A stretch of DNA of 64,000 bases, taken from positions 300,990 through 364,989 of the forward strand of contig MNCI01008033.1 in the NCBI GenBank assembly GCA_015680685.1, given 5' to 3'. Positions 10,901 through 21,640 of this stretch are shown here, in pieces. The position numbers were made by a program, and so were the translations under genes. Source of the DNA: Gnetum montanum. Lineage: Eukaryota; Streptophyta; Gnetopsida; Gnetales; Gnetaceae. The notes beneath the pieces were generated by a model. The model was not told the origin of the DNA. It did no database searches and saw only the letters and a program-made list of their open reading frames with translations. Within the stretch, counting starts at the first letter, position 1, and the number at the start of each line of letters is the position of its first letter.

Positions 10901-11612
10901 GAGAGTTGTAAATTTAAAAAGTATAAATTGTCCATATTTATTGTTTTAATCATTTCCATTGATAGTTATGTCACAAGATATTTGGAAATCTACATTAGAA
11001 CTCAAGAATACATGAGTTCAACAATAAATTTGACATCTGACAGATCAAAAGTTCATGGAAAACAGCCATTCTCTCAAACAAGGACTAGGAACTACAGCTT
11101 AACAAGCAATATTTCCCTATTGAACTTTCAAGGAATTTTAAAGTGATTTAACCAAATAATGCTCCTCTTCAAACGATGGTTTCATGGCACTAAAGAAGAT
11201 TAGCAACAAAGAGTTATCATGTGATCACATCCATTAATACTTACAGAGTGAACAAGCAATGTATTCATCTCTAAGTAATGCAGGATAACTTTTAATTATA
11301 TTGGCATGTGACTTGTTGACTAAGGCTGGTGAGTTTCCCAAGTTCAATCATAACAAGTTACTGTTGAGATATACAGGCATTGTGGCAAAAAGCTTTAAAA
11401 AAAGGTGATTGAAATTGACGTGGTCCAGCAGATTAATAAGGTCTAAAACATACAGACACGATCAAACAAATTTATTAAGTACATTAAACAAACAGCCAAT
11501 AGGTAATCAACAGACTTGTTGCCAAGACAATTTCCATTTTTCAAAGATAAAAATAAATTTCCTCAAAAGCTTTATATAAAAAATTTATTTATTGGGAATA
11601 TTAATCATAAGT
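10901..11612. other. Intron-like A+T-rich sequence
   Basis: No exon of the ACR-like gene or other coding signal was recognised here, although the next ACR exon would be expected on the minus strand left of 11916. Confidence 0.4.
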
Positions 11613-11762
11613 AAGTTAGCAACCAAATCATATCCTGGCAACTTTCTGAAATCAAAACCTTAGGCACACCATATGTTCCACAATTAATTAAAACTATAAA
11701 TAATGTGAATATAGTATACGATGTCAACTAATGCACCAAGGCAATCAAAAAACTCATCACAA
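11613..11762. repeat. First copy of a ~150-bp tandem duplication
   Basis: The sequence from TTAGCAACCAAATCAT to GCACCAAGGCAATCA recurs, diverged, at 11817-11960. The copy includes a degraded duplicate of the last bases of ACR exon 3 (minus strand GGTGCATTAGTTGACATC) and a GT donor-like GTATAC. Confidence 0.6.
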
Positions 11763-11816
11763 AAACAATCGCAGGTTTTCAAGCTAAAGCAAATTCCAAA
11801 AAATGTTATATATATA

Positions 11817-11960
11817 TTAGCAAACAAATCATCATATCCTGGCAATCTTCTGAAATCAAAAGAGTACAGTATGGTCTACAATTGATTTGAACTTTTAAAA
11901 ACGTGAATATTGTATACCGTATCAAGTAATGCACCAAGGCGATCACCAAAACTAATTTCC
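11817..11960. repeat. Second copy of the ~150-bp tandem duplication
   Basis: This partner of 11613-11762 contains the intact end of ACR exon 3 and its donor site. The divergence of the two copies shows an old event. Confidence 0.6.
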
Positions 11961-14900
11961 ACAACAGTTGCATCAGGTTGTGAGTCCTGGTCTATTAAAA
12001 CCATTGGGGTTGGGAGCATCCTCTCATCAGAATCCTGCTGTTATAAACAATTGTGTGTATATAAAAATCTGAACATCTTCAAATGAAGTAAGATAAAACA
12101 TTAAACATGACATTTAAATTTTCCAACCATAAACATATTAAAATTTTTCATTGACATGGAGATGAGTAGAAGACCACCTCCAAATGGAGGCCATGTATAA
12201 AAAGAAAAAGAAAAGAAAACAACTATCCTCGTACAATAAAAATCCCTTTCAGAAAAACATCTAGAAAATACAAATATTGTGATAATTAAACATAAGTAAT
12301 ATGTTTAAAAGATGATTTTGCAAAAATAATGTTGCATAAAATTTATTTTATCTTAAACACTATAGATAACATTTTTAAAAGAAGCCATTTTGATGCGTAC
12401 CACAGGTTGTGCGTTAGCAATGCCACTTTGGCCATTAGAAACTTGACAAAGAGACCTGATGCAGGGATTAATGTTTTGATCAAAAAATATATCATCACTC
12501 ACAGTAACCTCAGTATTGTAATTCAAGTTGCAATAAAATAATGTGGGAACAATCATAATAGAAATGACATATGAAATTAAAAATGAAATTTTTTTATTAC
12601 ATCCATAAGGTGATTAATGAAATCTGATTTAGCTTTACTATAAGATATTTTCCACAGCTAAATAGTTATCTTAGAAAACAGCAAATTTGATTCCAATACC
12701 ATTGTTTTTGGATTGACTTTCCTAAAAAGTATGCAGATATGTGAGGCACAGATAATAAATAACTGCATCATATAAACATATCATAAAATAGAATGTAATT
12801 TTATGAATGCAAAAATTATCAAAAAATTTTCAAACTGTCATAGTTGCACATTAATTATTATTTTTTATGGTTTTACTTGTGTTTATAAATAGCCCATAAT
12901 GAGAACATAGATGAGTGGCAAACCATAGTTATGGGTTATACCTGTCTTATTCTGCATTTTCCACTACCAATTGATATGTTTTTTCCATTTCTCACCGCTG
13001 AAACACAGGTGCAACCACAACTGATGTTCCACTTCCTTGGCATAAATTCTTGTTCGATCACTGATTTGTGCATGCTTTATTGTTACGAATGAGTTTATTC
13101 AGATAGTAATTCATTCTTCCTTGTTCATTAATTGTTATTTCTGTTAATGAAGAAGTATGATTATTCACTTAATCGATCCACAAAATCAATTTATTAAAGG
13201 TTGTGATGGTTCGTTTACAGTTGTTTCTACCCAAAAGTTACTTCAGTCGTGGAATCAAGACCTTCAGGTATCCATCATCGAAGAAAACAAACCCAAGCCA
13301 AAAGGTATACAAATACTAGCCGAAAGGCAAAGAATTAAACAGAACCCATAAACGGCTCTAACCATAGAAAAACTTAAATCTGTGTTCACACAACAGTTAG
13401 TGGATACTGTATTCTGTGAACATATGCACTCATATATTTTGTGAAGAATATTGCAAGAAAGATTGAAATCATTTGAGAATTTTTATATCAATTTTTATGG
13501 AAGATCCTGAGGCTTAAAGTTACCAATAATTGTAAAATAAAACTCTGACACAGTTGACAAATGCTATGGAATCTTTGGCTGTGAATTCATAGGCAAATGA
13601 ACGTATAGTCTAAACATTCAAATTTGGATAATTTTGTCAAGAATAACTCCTTATCTCTTCATGAATGTTATTGCCAATGGCAATTGATGAGGATTGTTTT
13701 AGCAAAGACCATATTGTGGCTACAACCTTTGCCTAGAAACTTTCAATCTTGTACCACTACACATGTGCTTTCACCTCTCTTGAAGATTGTTATTCATCCC
13801 CTTTCTAGCGAGACCATTAAATAAAAGAATAAAAATGTTCTTGAGTTTCTTAATTCACTGGTGGCAGTTTTGAAATTAATTGAAGTAAATTCACCTTTAA
13901 CATTGTGCATCAAACACTTGAACGGTATGGATAAATTCTTGTGTCGTTGTACCAATTGCTTAGCATTCAATTATCGTTAAAAAATTTTGGCTGTTTCTAA
14001 TCCAACTAAAAACATGATGATTATCTGTCTATTATTTTATTCTCAAGTTAACCAAGGCTAAATTTCTACTGCTAAGTATTCAGCAATTGCCTCTGCTTGC
14101 CATTATATAAAAGACATGTGTCATTGTTCTGTGCATTAGATGTATAAGAATACGGCATAGTAGGTTGCCTGATAGGTGGGCAATTACGATGTTACCAACA
14201 AAGATTGAAGAGATGATTGAAGGAATGATTTTCATTCCTGCTCCTTGGAAAATCTTAAAAAATCATTGGAATAAATAACAATGATATTTGTTAAATTAAC
14301 ATCAGGCATGAAGGTGCTGGGTTAAATCATGATCAAATCATCAAAATAAGACCTATTTTCATGTAAAAATTTGCCAAGGAAAAAGGGTAAATGCTTCAAC
14401 GAAGGTGAAATAGTCTTTGAATGTCTTTAATAAAGCCTATTCTAGATATTTCAGATCTTACCACTTTCAAAAATTATTTTTAACAGAATTTTTCCTTGGC
14501 TCAGTATTGCCCCCTGAGTCGAACCTCTTGTTCAAAAATTTCTTTTGAACAGAATTTTCCCATTTATTCAAAAATTCCTTCTAAGATAATTTTCCCGTAA
14601 TTCAGTTTTGTTTGTTACGTAGGTTTTCATGTCAAAGAGTCTCACCACTACGTTAACCTAAGTGAATGCATGAAGAACCAAAACCGTGTCCTGCAACAAT
14701 CGCATAAGATTTTCTGCTGCTGTATTTCATGCTCAAAGTCAATACCCAAATCTGATTTTCATTTGACAATGGACTTGCAAGCATTCCTAGGTTTTGGGTA
14801 ACAATGATTAGTATTAACAGACCCCGCCAATCATAATCCCGTCCTTTTTTCTAACAGCAGCACATGAATAACAACCCATGGTCTATGAAACAGAAAAACC

Positions 14901-15210
14901 TCCCTACATGCTTATGCAACATTCATACAATTGAAAAATAAACATCGAAAAGAGCAAGAACACAGAAAGCCCGCCTAAATGCTATGGTATAAGATTTAAA
15001 TTCAAATAAAAAAAACTCGGAATTGCACAAAGAATCATACAGGTGTGGATGAGATCGAAGTCTAGAGAGGGAAGCACAAAACGGGAAGCTTGCTCTGCAG
15101 ATTTTAGCGTACAGGCAACGGTGGGAAAATGCTTTGGCTGATATTAAGCTTCTATCAAGCTTGCTAATAAATGAGCCTGTCTGCCTGAAAATGCCCGTTG
15201 CCGAGGCCAT
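11918..15210 (-). CDS. ACR11/ACR12-like ACT-domain protein, exons 1-3 (partial)
   Basis: Minus-strand exons: exon 1 at 15210-15041 (ATG, Ser/Arg-rich transit-peptide-like N terminus starting MASATGIF), exon 2 at 12455-12401, exon 3 at 12037-11918. Phases agree: exon 1 leaves two bases of a Leu codon, exon 2 completes it and ends on a codon boundary, and exon 3 is 40 codons. Donors are GT (GTATGA, GTACGC, GTATAC) and acceptors AG. Exon 3 encodes ...[20 protein letters not shown] and [10 protein letters not shown], the start of the first ACT domain in plant ACR11/ACR12-type chloroplast proteins. Known Arabidopsis ACR11 acts with plastid glutamine synthetase. The rest (two ACT repeats) is not seen in 1-11900. 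No stops interrupt the three exons, so the gene may be live with very long introns, or 3'-truncated. Confidence 0.8.
12456..15040 (-). other. Intron 1 of the ACR-like gene
   Basis: This 2.58-kb interval between the GT donor at 15040 and the AG acceptor at 12456 is A+T-rich without long reading frames. Part of it (~14050-14120) resembles a copia RNase H relic. Introns this long are common in large plant genomes. Confidence 0.65.
14060..14125 (+). pseudogene. Possible copia RNase H relic
   Basis: One frame reads [15 protein letters not shown], close to the copia RNase H signature S(S/T)(A/T)ExEYxAxxxA that precedes the LTR by ~60 codons. A short resemblance only; no other copia motif was found around it. 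Confidence 0.25.
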
Positions 15211-15363
15211 GCCTTGGTTGATATGAAACCCAAAACCTCTCCCTCTTAACTTCTTACCGAAATTTCGATATGTGGATCCCTGCTCACAATTCTTTTCTTG
15301 GGATCCTTAAATTCTGTTAGTGTTTTCCAATCAAGAAATTGGAGAAACGAAATCACGTCCGGA

Positions 15364-15371
15364 TTTTTATA
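15364..15371 (-). promoter_or_regulatory. Candidate TATA box of the ACR-like gene
   Basis: The minus strand reads TATAAAAA here, ~155 bases upstream of the ATG at 15210, which would leave a 5' UTR of about 120 bases. Inferred from position and sequence only. Confidence 0.35.
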
Positions 15372-15624
15372 TGAACTTTAACAGTAAAATCATGCCACGA
15401 GTGATGAGTAGTCATCAAATCACATTGATCAATAATGCAGCAGCAGATGAACCCAGCCTCCAAAGCAAGTGTTGTGTTTCAAGTGGTGTTTACTGTGCAG
15501 AGTTGCCGGCCTTTGACGCCGAAACCTCTTTTTGAAACGACAGAAAACACTTTTTTAGGAACACGCTTTCGACTGATTGTTTTTTTTTTCAGCGATCCTG
15601 TCTTTAGCTTTTTGTTTTTTTCAA

Positions 15625-15829
15625 GTGCTTGGCAGTTGGTTTTGCCATCTTCTTCTTAAATTACATATTGTTTTTAGGATAATTAGGTTTGGCTTGATGA
15701 CCTTAAAATGGTTTGTTTTTATTCTTTAAGTGCTTTGGGATGTTTGCCGTTTCCTTACCATCTTCTTCTTAAATTGTATATTGTTTTTGGGATAATTAAT
15801 CTAGTTGTTTTTGGGATAATTAATCTAGT
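15625..15829. repeat. Local tandem duplications upstream of the ACR-like gene
   Basis: A ~70-bp unit (CCATCTTCTTCTTAAATT...TGTTTTTxGGATAATTA) occurs at ~15640-15690 and again at ~15755-15800. The 24-mer TGTTTTTGGGATAATTAATC... is then repeated perfectly at 15782-15805 and 15806-15829. Confidence 0.8.
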
Positions 15830-15890
15830 GGTATGAATCTTGGCTTAGTAACCCTAGGTCACAGGTTAAGATCACTAAATAATCTCAAAC
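15822..15890 (+). repeat. SINE-like or tRNA-like sequence
   Basis: CTAGTGGTATGAATCTTGGC followed by AGGTCACAGGTTAAGATC resembles an A-box/B-box pair of a plant SINE, with a damaged B box. Boundaries and tail are not clear. Confidence 0.35.
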
Positions 15891-17559
15891 AAAAATCTCT
15901 TTTACAAACAACAAATATGGTATTTGTGAAAATATCAATGAAAGTATTCACTACAATTTGTGTGATTCTAGCGCAACAAATCCTAGCAAATCATTGATCA
16001 AATTGGGAGACAATGCAAAAACTATACCATTTATCAAAGTACTAAAAGTCCCTATATCCACATCTAGGCCTTGTATGTTGCAAACGAACTCTTTTATCAT
16101 AACTTCTAGAATGGCAACAAAAAGACTCAAAATAAATGAAAGTCCCAATATATCAAAGTAAACTTCAATTTGATATCTCCTTTAGGATTTGAAATTTAAA
16201 ACCCTTTCAACTATAATGGACACTAATTGAAAGGATTCATACATTTTTTTTGCTACTTATGACCTAAATGAGGATTTGTATCCCTTTTCCTTTGGCTTAA
16301 ATGAAAATCCCTCTCTCACTGCTACTCTTCCTCTACTAGATCTACGCTTTTGGAACCTCTAAGAGTTTTTCTTTGTTTTGGCCATGCCACTCATACTTCA
16401 TTCTTTGCTCTTCCTCCTAAGCATCTCTTGCTACTTGTACATCTTGGTTGAGTGCAAAATGAAGTAATAAGAATGTCTAGGACTTTTTATTGCTACTCCC
16501 TAGGGTTTGGAGAGCTTTTTCTTTTTAATTTTTCTATGGCTAGGACATCCCACTATTGGGATGGATGTCCAAGGGATCCTATTAAGACATCCTACGTTTG
16601 GTGTGGACATTCCACTCAAGGGGACTTAAGTACAAGGTGAACATTCCACTTGTATGGTGGACATCCCACCTAAACTAGAAATAATTTTTGGGAACATGTA
16701 TGGGAATGAACATTTCTCAAAAAGTTTAGCAAGGCTTGGGAAGGAAGGTACAAGAATGGGGAAAACAAAAGAAAGATAAAACAAAACATAAAACATAAAC
16801 TATCATACTATATGAGATCCAAGGTGATATTACCTTAACTTGGTTAGATATGGACCTAACTTTGACATTGTGTAGAAGTAAAGTAGGGTCATTTATTTTT
16901 TATCTTTCTTTGCCTGCCCATTTGGTTTCCTTGTTGATGCATATATCCCTACAAGTCTTTATCTTCTACTTCCTTATTGCTTTCTTTATGAATTTTCCTT
17001 CAGTACCTGTCTCTTGCTCTTATAACCCTACATAACATTATTGTCATATTTCTCCATTAAGATCAAGTGAGATGCATTTTGAAATTTAGGATGTCTAAAT
17101 GAGTAATGTGCTCTAATATGTCTAACTTGTTGGCAATGAAAAAAAATTCTTAGTCTATGATATCTTGGGGTAAAAGCAGTGAATATACCTACTTTGGTAA
17201 TTCTCTTTTAATCCATTAGAGTAACTTACCATCTTGAATTTTTGCCCTTGTCCACTTTTGTCATTAGGACTTCTTCCTTGTTGAAGGATTTGATCTAGTC
17301 GTATCTTGCCAAGGGAAAACTTTTTGGCAACTTACTTCTGATGATCAACCTTCTTATGTAACTCCTCAACTTCATTCCTAAGTATAGTGTTCTTCCTAAG
17401 GAGTGAGGTATTGATCCTTTTTAACTCTTATTCCTTACAATCTTGCAACTTTGGAGATTTATTCAAAGTTGTTAGCTTACCAATATCAACCTTGAGAGCT
17501 ATGACTTCGCTTGTTAAGGTCAAGCATGAGTTTCTCTCATGCTTATACTCTAACCCATG
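15891..17559. other. Mostly unassigned; probably copia-derived
   Basis: The interval lies 3' (minus strand) of a copia gag. Minus-strand translation at ~17100-17550 still shows Lys/Leu/Glu-rich heptad-like text typical of the region after copia gag zinc knuckles, but no protease or integrase motif is visible. At 16540-16670 the octamer GGACATCC/GGATGTCC recurs irregularly; the same word recurs at 19500-19690. Confidence 0.35.
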
Positions 17560-18745
17560 TTGATATAATTTGCTTTTGAATTTAAGACAAATCTATCGTA
17601 ATTTGATAAAAATTTACTTAAGACAATCATACCTTTCTTCAATGGTGTTGATCTCCTCTTCATCACTTGAGTTTCCACCATCTTCTTGTGGCGAGTAAGC
17701 TATAACCATGCACGCAAGATGGGAGTTTGAGATATTACCTTTCTCTACTTTTATTTCACTAGCTTCCTCTTATTGATCTCATTTGCTAATTAGAAATTTT
17801 TCTTTTTCCTTTAACTTGACTTCATCCTATAACCTCTTGGCACTTGGACATTCTAAGATGAGATGTCCTCATCCATTACATACCTAGCATATGATATTCA
17901 TAATATTAGTGGAGAAAGTGGGCCTTGAGATCTTACCAGAGGGCTTACCTCTTGGTTGTTGCTTCTTATCCTTTCTCTTTTTTTCTTGAGCTAGTTTACA
18001 ATCATCCTATTAACTCTATTGGTGAGCAGCACAAGTTTGAGATCACCTAGATCATCATTGCCACTATATATGAAAGTCTCACTTTATGTATTTTTAGGCT
18101 TTTTAACTTTTGCTGAATTCAAGGAGAGAGCTATGAAATTATCCTTCAATAATTCTTCCTCCACTAATGTCATCTCATAAGTAGTAAGAGCACTTTGAAG
18201 TTGCTAAAATTTCAATGTATCAAAATATCTTATCTCTTTCATGACAATAACCATCATATTGTATTCAGGATTTAAAGTTCTAACAATCTTCTAAACAACT
18301 TTACTCTTTCAAAGGTCTTAACCTACTTCTCTAATGGAACTACCTAGTTAAAATACTAATGAATTCTTTCATCCTTTTGTATCTTAAGATTTTCAAATTT
18401 GTTCTTCTAAAGTAGGAATTTTGATTGATTTATCACCTTAGTACCTTCATAGATTACTTTCAAGATATCCCTTACTTCTTTGGCAATCTTGTAGTAACTA
18501 ATCTAGCTGTACTTTTTTTTTGTATCAATGTAGATGTAATAGCATTTCTTGCTTTTGAATCACACATGAAGGTCTTTTTGTTATCATCATCTCATTTAGC
18601 ATGTTCCTTTGCTAGTGTCGTATATCCATCAATAACACTTTACCACACATCAAACTCAAATAATTCTAAGTACATTTGCACTTGATCCTTCTAGAAGAAA
18701 TAGTTAGTGTCATTAAAAAAAGGTGGTTGTGCAATTACTAGAAAT
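17560..18745 (-). pseudogene. Ty1/copia gag (UBN2-type) with zinc knuckle
   Basis: Gag packages element RNA. The minus strand starts near 18745 with FFNDTNYFF-KDQVQMYLE, then DSKARNAITSTL, AKEVRDILKVIYEGTKV, LTTYEMTLVEEELLKDNFIA across several frames (stepping at stops and indels). The CX2CX4HX4C knuckle lies at 17889-17848 (C-x-V-C-N-G-x-G-H-L-I-L-E-C). After the knuckle comes an acidic linker (NSSDEEEINTIEERYDCL) and a Leu/Lys-rich coiled coil. This order is characteristic of plant copia gag. Stops are frequent, including two within the knuckle. Confidence 0.7.
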
Positions 18746-20135
18746 AAATGCATAAATGAAACAAACTCACTAATATGTGTGGTAAAGCTCACCACCTTAA
18801 AATCCAAGTTAAATCAAAGTTGTGGCTAAGACTATCACTATGGTAGATCCTCAGATGTTACGTACTCCCCACAAGGTCAACAATAATCTTAGTATCTTGC
18901 AAGACTTCCAAGGACCTTGAAAGGTCAAGAACAAATTATGATGCTCCCACAGGGCACACTCACACACCTCTCAAGGTAAAACAAATGTTGAACATTTGGT
19001 CTTCCAAGTGAACCTCTTAGGACTATAAAATAGATCTTCCCATAGTAAGACTCTACACTTGACAGAGCTCTCAATAATTACAACAAAGTATGAAGCATAG
19101 AAAGATGATTCTACAAATCAACTCTACATAATTCAAGCTTGAAGTAGGGCATATGCATAGTAATCCCTAAGCATAGATAACTCAAATGATTAGAACAATG
19201 AGAAAATATAATAGATTTGATCATGTAGGAAAATAACCACTTAAATTCTAAGAGAATGATGTAACAATGGTGTTATAGCTTTCAAACAAACTAATTAATC
19301 TTCCAATCCTTTGCCAATACAAATCCTTACTCAATATCCTTAATACAAAGTAATGTAACTAATGATTATTATGGAATTCTTGCTCTGTTTAAGGTCTAGA
19401 CATGTTCTTTAATAACTCTTACATCTAAAAAAAATCTCATAAAAAATTGAAGTTATAAAAGTTACTAGAAACAATTTTTTTTATTTCCTCCTATAGTTAT
19501 CTAGGATGTTCCTTCAAGACATAGACATCCACATTGCAAAGGTTGAGACTCAAATGAGATGTCTAAAATAAGTTGGGATGTCCACCCTAATATTTGAGGT
19601 AATTTTGATGGAATGTCATACTAGAGCTGAGTCATCCATTATCTTGGATATCCACCCTTAGCTTGGAATATCTACAATTCAGGACATTTAGATTAAAGCC
19701 TAGGATGACTTGGCTAAGTGAAAGATGAACTTTGAACTCTACCTGTTTTTAGCCTAGATGTCAACATAAAGCTTGAACATCTTCTCTACATCTAGGACTG
19801 GGAAAATATGATGTTGATTTGGTTTATCCTTATCATTATGCATTTGAGAATCCTTGATTCAACCTTATTAACTTCCACTTTTCCCTAGTGCTTAGCCACT
19901 TGGTTGACACTTGAAACATAAGCTCAAGCAACATACTTTTCCATTATCTAGGTTTTAGACCACTAAAACATGGAATAGATTAATAATTATCATGTCAAAT
20001 AGTGAAGATAATTTATTATTGACTACTAGAGGTATGGTTTAAATTATATAGGTCGTGCATGTTCCATCTTGACATCAAAAAGCAAGTTGCATCAAAAGAC
20101 TTATCATGTATAACATAACATGTTTTGAGGGAGAT
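18746..20135. other. Unassigned, possibly copia LTR or leader
   Basis: The sequence lies just upstream (minus strand) of the copia gag, where its leader, primer-binding site and 5' LTR should be. I could not find a convincing tRNA-Met-type primer site or paired TG...CA ends. The GGATGTCC octamer recurs irregularly at ~19500-19690. Confidence 0.3.
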
Positions 20136-20808
20136 TGTAACACTAATTTGCAAAATCATCTATAAGTCTTTCATGATGCATATGTCTTAAATAATATTGA
20201 TGAGTCATTTAGTGGTATTTCAAATCCTTTGTTTATGCTATGAAGGAATGCATTGACAACCTTGCATTAGCACAAGCGTGCTGACGCATCCTCATCATAG
20301 GCTTGGTTTGGCTCCTTTGCTTTTTGATTGCCTTTGGTGTGTTTCCATGATCCCTAGGCTATGTTGACAAATCTCTATTGATTCCTAGGTGCTAGAAAAT
20401 CTTTGTCATTATGTTGTAAAAACTATAAATACCCTAGATGAGTTCTCACACATAAATTAGCATAACTTTTATTTACATTTGGCATTTAACATATGGTTTT
20501 ATGTGAAAAGCTCTTCCTCCTTTGGCTAAGTTGATTTTCTTCTTTATCTTATGTGTTTTGATTTTTCACTTTCTCAAGTATGACTAGACTTTGTTAAAGT
20601 GCTACATTACTTACCTAGCCCAGAACCATATGAATTATACTTGATAAACCAATATTTCTTCATAACTAAATTCAACTTATTTGTGAATGGACTTTATTGA
20701 TTTATGAATTAACTATAGATTCCTTATCCACTTGCAAATTTTACATAGTGAAAACTAACTCATTTAAATTGTTATAAGTTAAGACAATATATGAATTATT
20801 CTCTAACA
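20136..20808 (+). repeat. Copia-type LTR (orientation tentative)
   Basis: Starts TGTAACAC and ends TCTCTAACA. On the plus strand a purine tract (TTTTGAGGGAGAT, ending 20135) directly precedes it and a TATA box (ACTATAAATACCC) lies at ~20426-20440. However, read on the minus strand it would start TGTTAGAGAA behind AAGGAGAGG and would be the 3' LTR of the copia pol at 21.6-23.6 kb. No target duplication was found. Confidence 0.45.
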
Positions 20809-21640
20809 CCTCTCCTTAATGTTGAAAACTTTTTCTTGAATCACTTCAAGATTTGTCAAAACTGTTTATTTTTGCTAATATCTTGAATTTGGATTATCAG
20901 ATTTTGATGAAATTTGCATGTGTGGATTCGTCTTAGAAGGCTTTATCATCTAGAATGAAGAACTTAGTATTTCTTTCTTTATATTAATGGTAGATCAAAT
21001 GAACATTGTAGGAGACCTTTGAGATTCTAAACTATAAGACCTTGACGATGGATGCCTGAAATAAATGAGTTTGAATTGCTGATAAAAGAGATTAATGACT
21101 TGCATAACTTGTAAAGAATGAATGATGAATGGAGAAAATATCCAAGCTAAAAAAAAAGAAATAATGTTGCAAATAGCTTTAATGATAATGTAGATTGTTG
21201 ATGGTATGAGAATAAGATTTTGATAGAATATGAACAATTGGAAGAGTAAGAGTTTTTGAAGAAAATTTATAATAAGAAATTCATTAATTAAAAGTAGGTC
21301 ATTTCATTCAAGTGTGGCCTTAAAATCTATAGGGAATGATTGGAGCCATATTTGAGAAACCTGAAAAGTCATTCCACATAGTGAAAATAAAGATATTTAT
21401 GCAAAATAAAGGTGAGTTGGGGTAAAATTAGTTTACATTCATCTATCAATTCAAAAATAAATAAAAATACTTTGACTTTGTGTACATTTGTCTTCATGTG
21501 GATAGAGCATTAGACAATACTTGTTAATACTTTTTCATAATTTATCTATTAATGTGGTATGTGTATAACTTTAGTATTAGAACGTTCCTATTGCAATATT
21601 CATATCTTCATCTTTTATAACGTCATACTCTTATCCTTTT
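20809..21640. other. Unassigned; probable copia 3' non-coding region
   Basis: No coding motif. Lies between the LTR-like sequence and the copia RNase H end. Confidence 0.3.

Noticed and set aside
12353-12556. 67-codon minus-strand frame as a stand-alone gene
   Set aside because: Only 12455-12401 is exon-like; the flanks read as intron, and splice phases fit the ACR-like gene.
13157-13351. 64-codon plus-strand frame
   Set aside because: Lies in the ACR intron, has no recognisable motif, and length is within chance expectation for this composition.
16540-19690. Pair of LTRs defined by repeated GGATGTCC/GGACATCC words
   Set aside because: The two regions share only the octamer, not collinear sequence, and no TG...CA ends or duplications were found.
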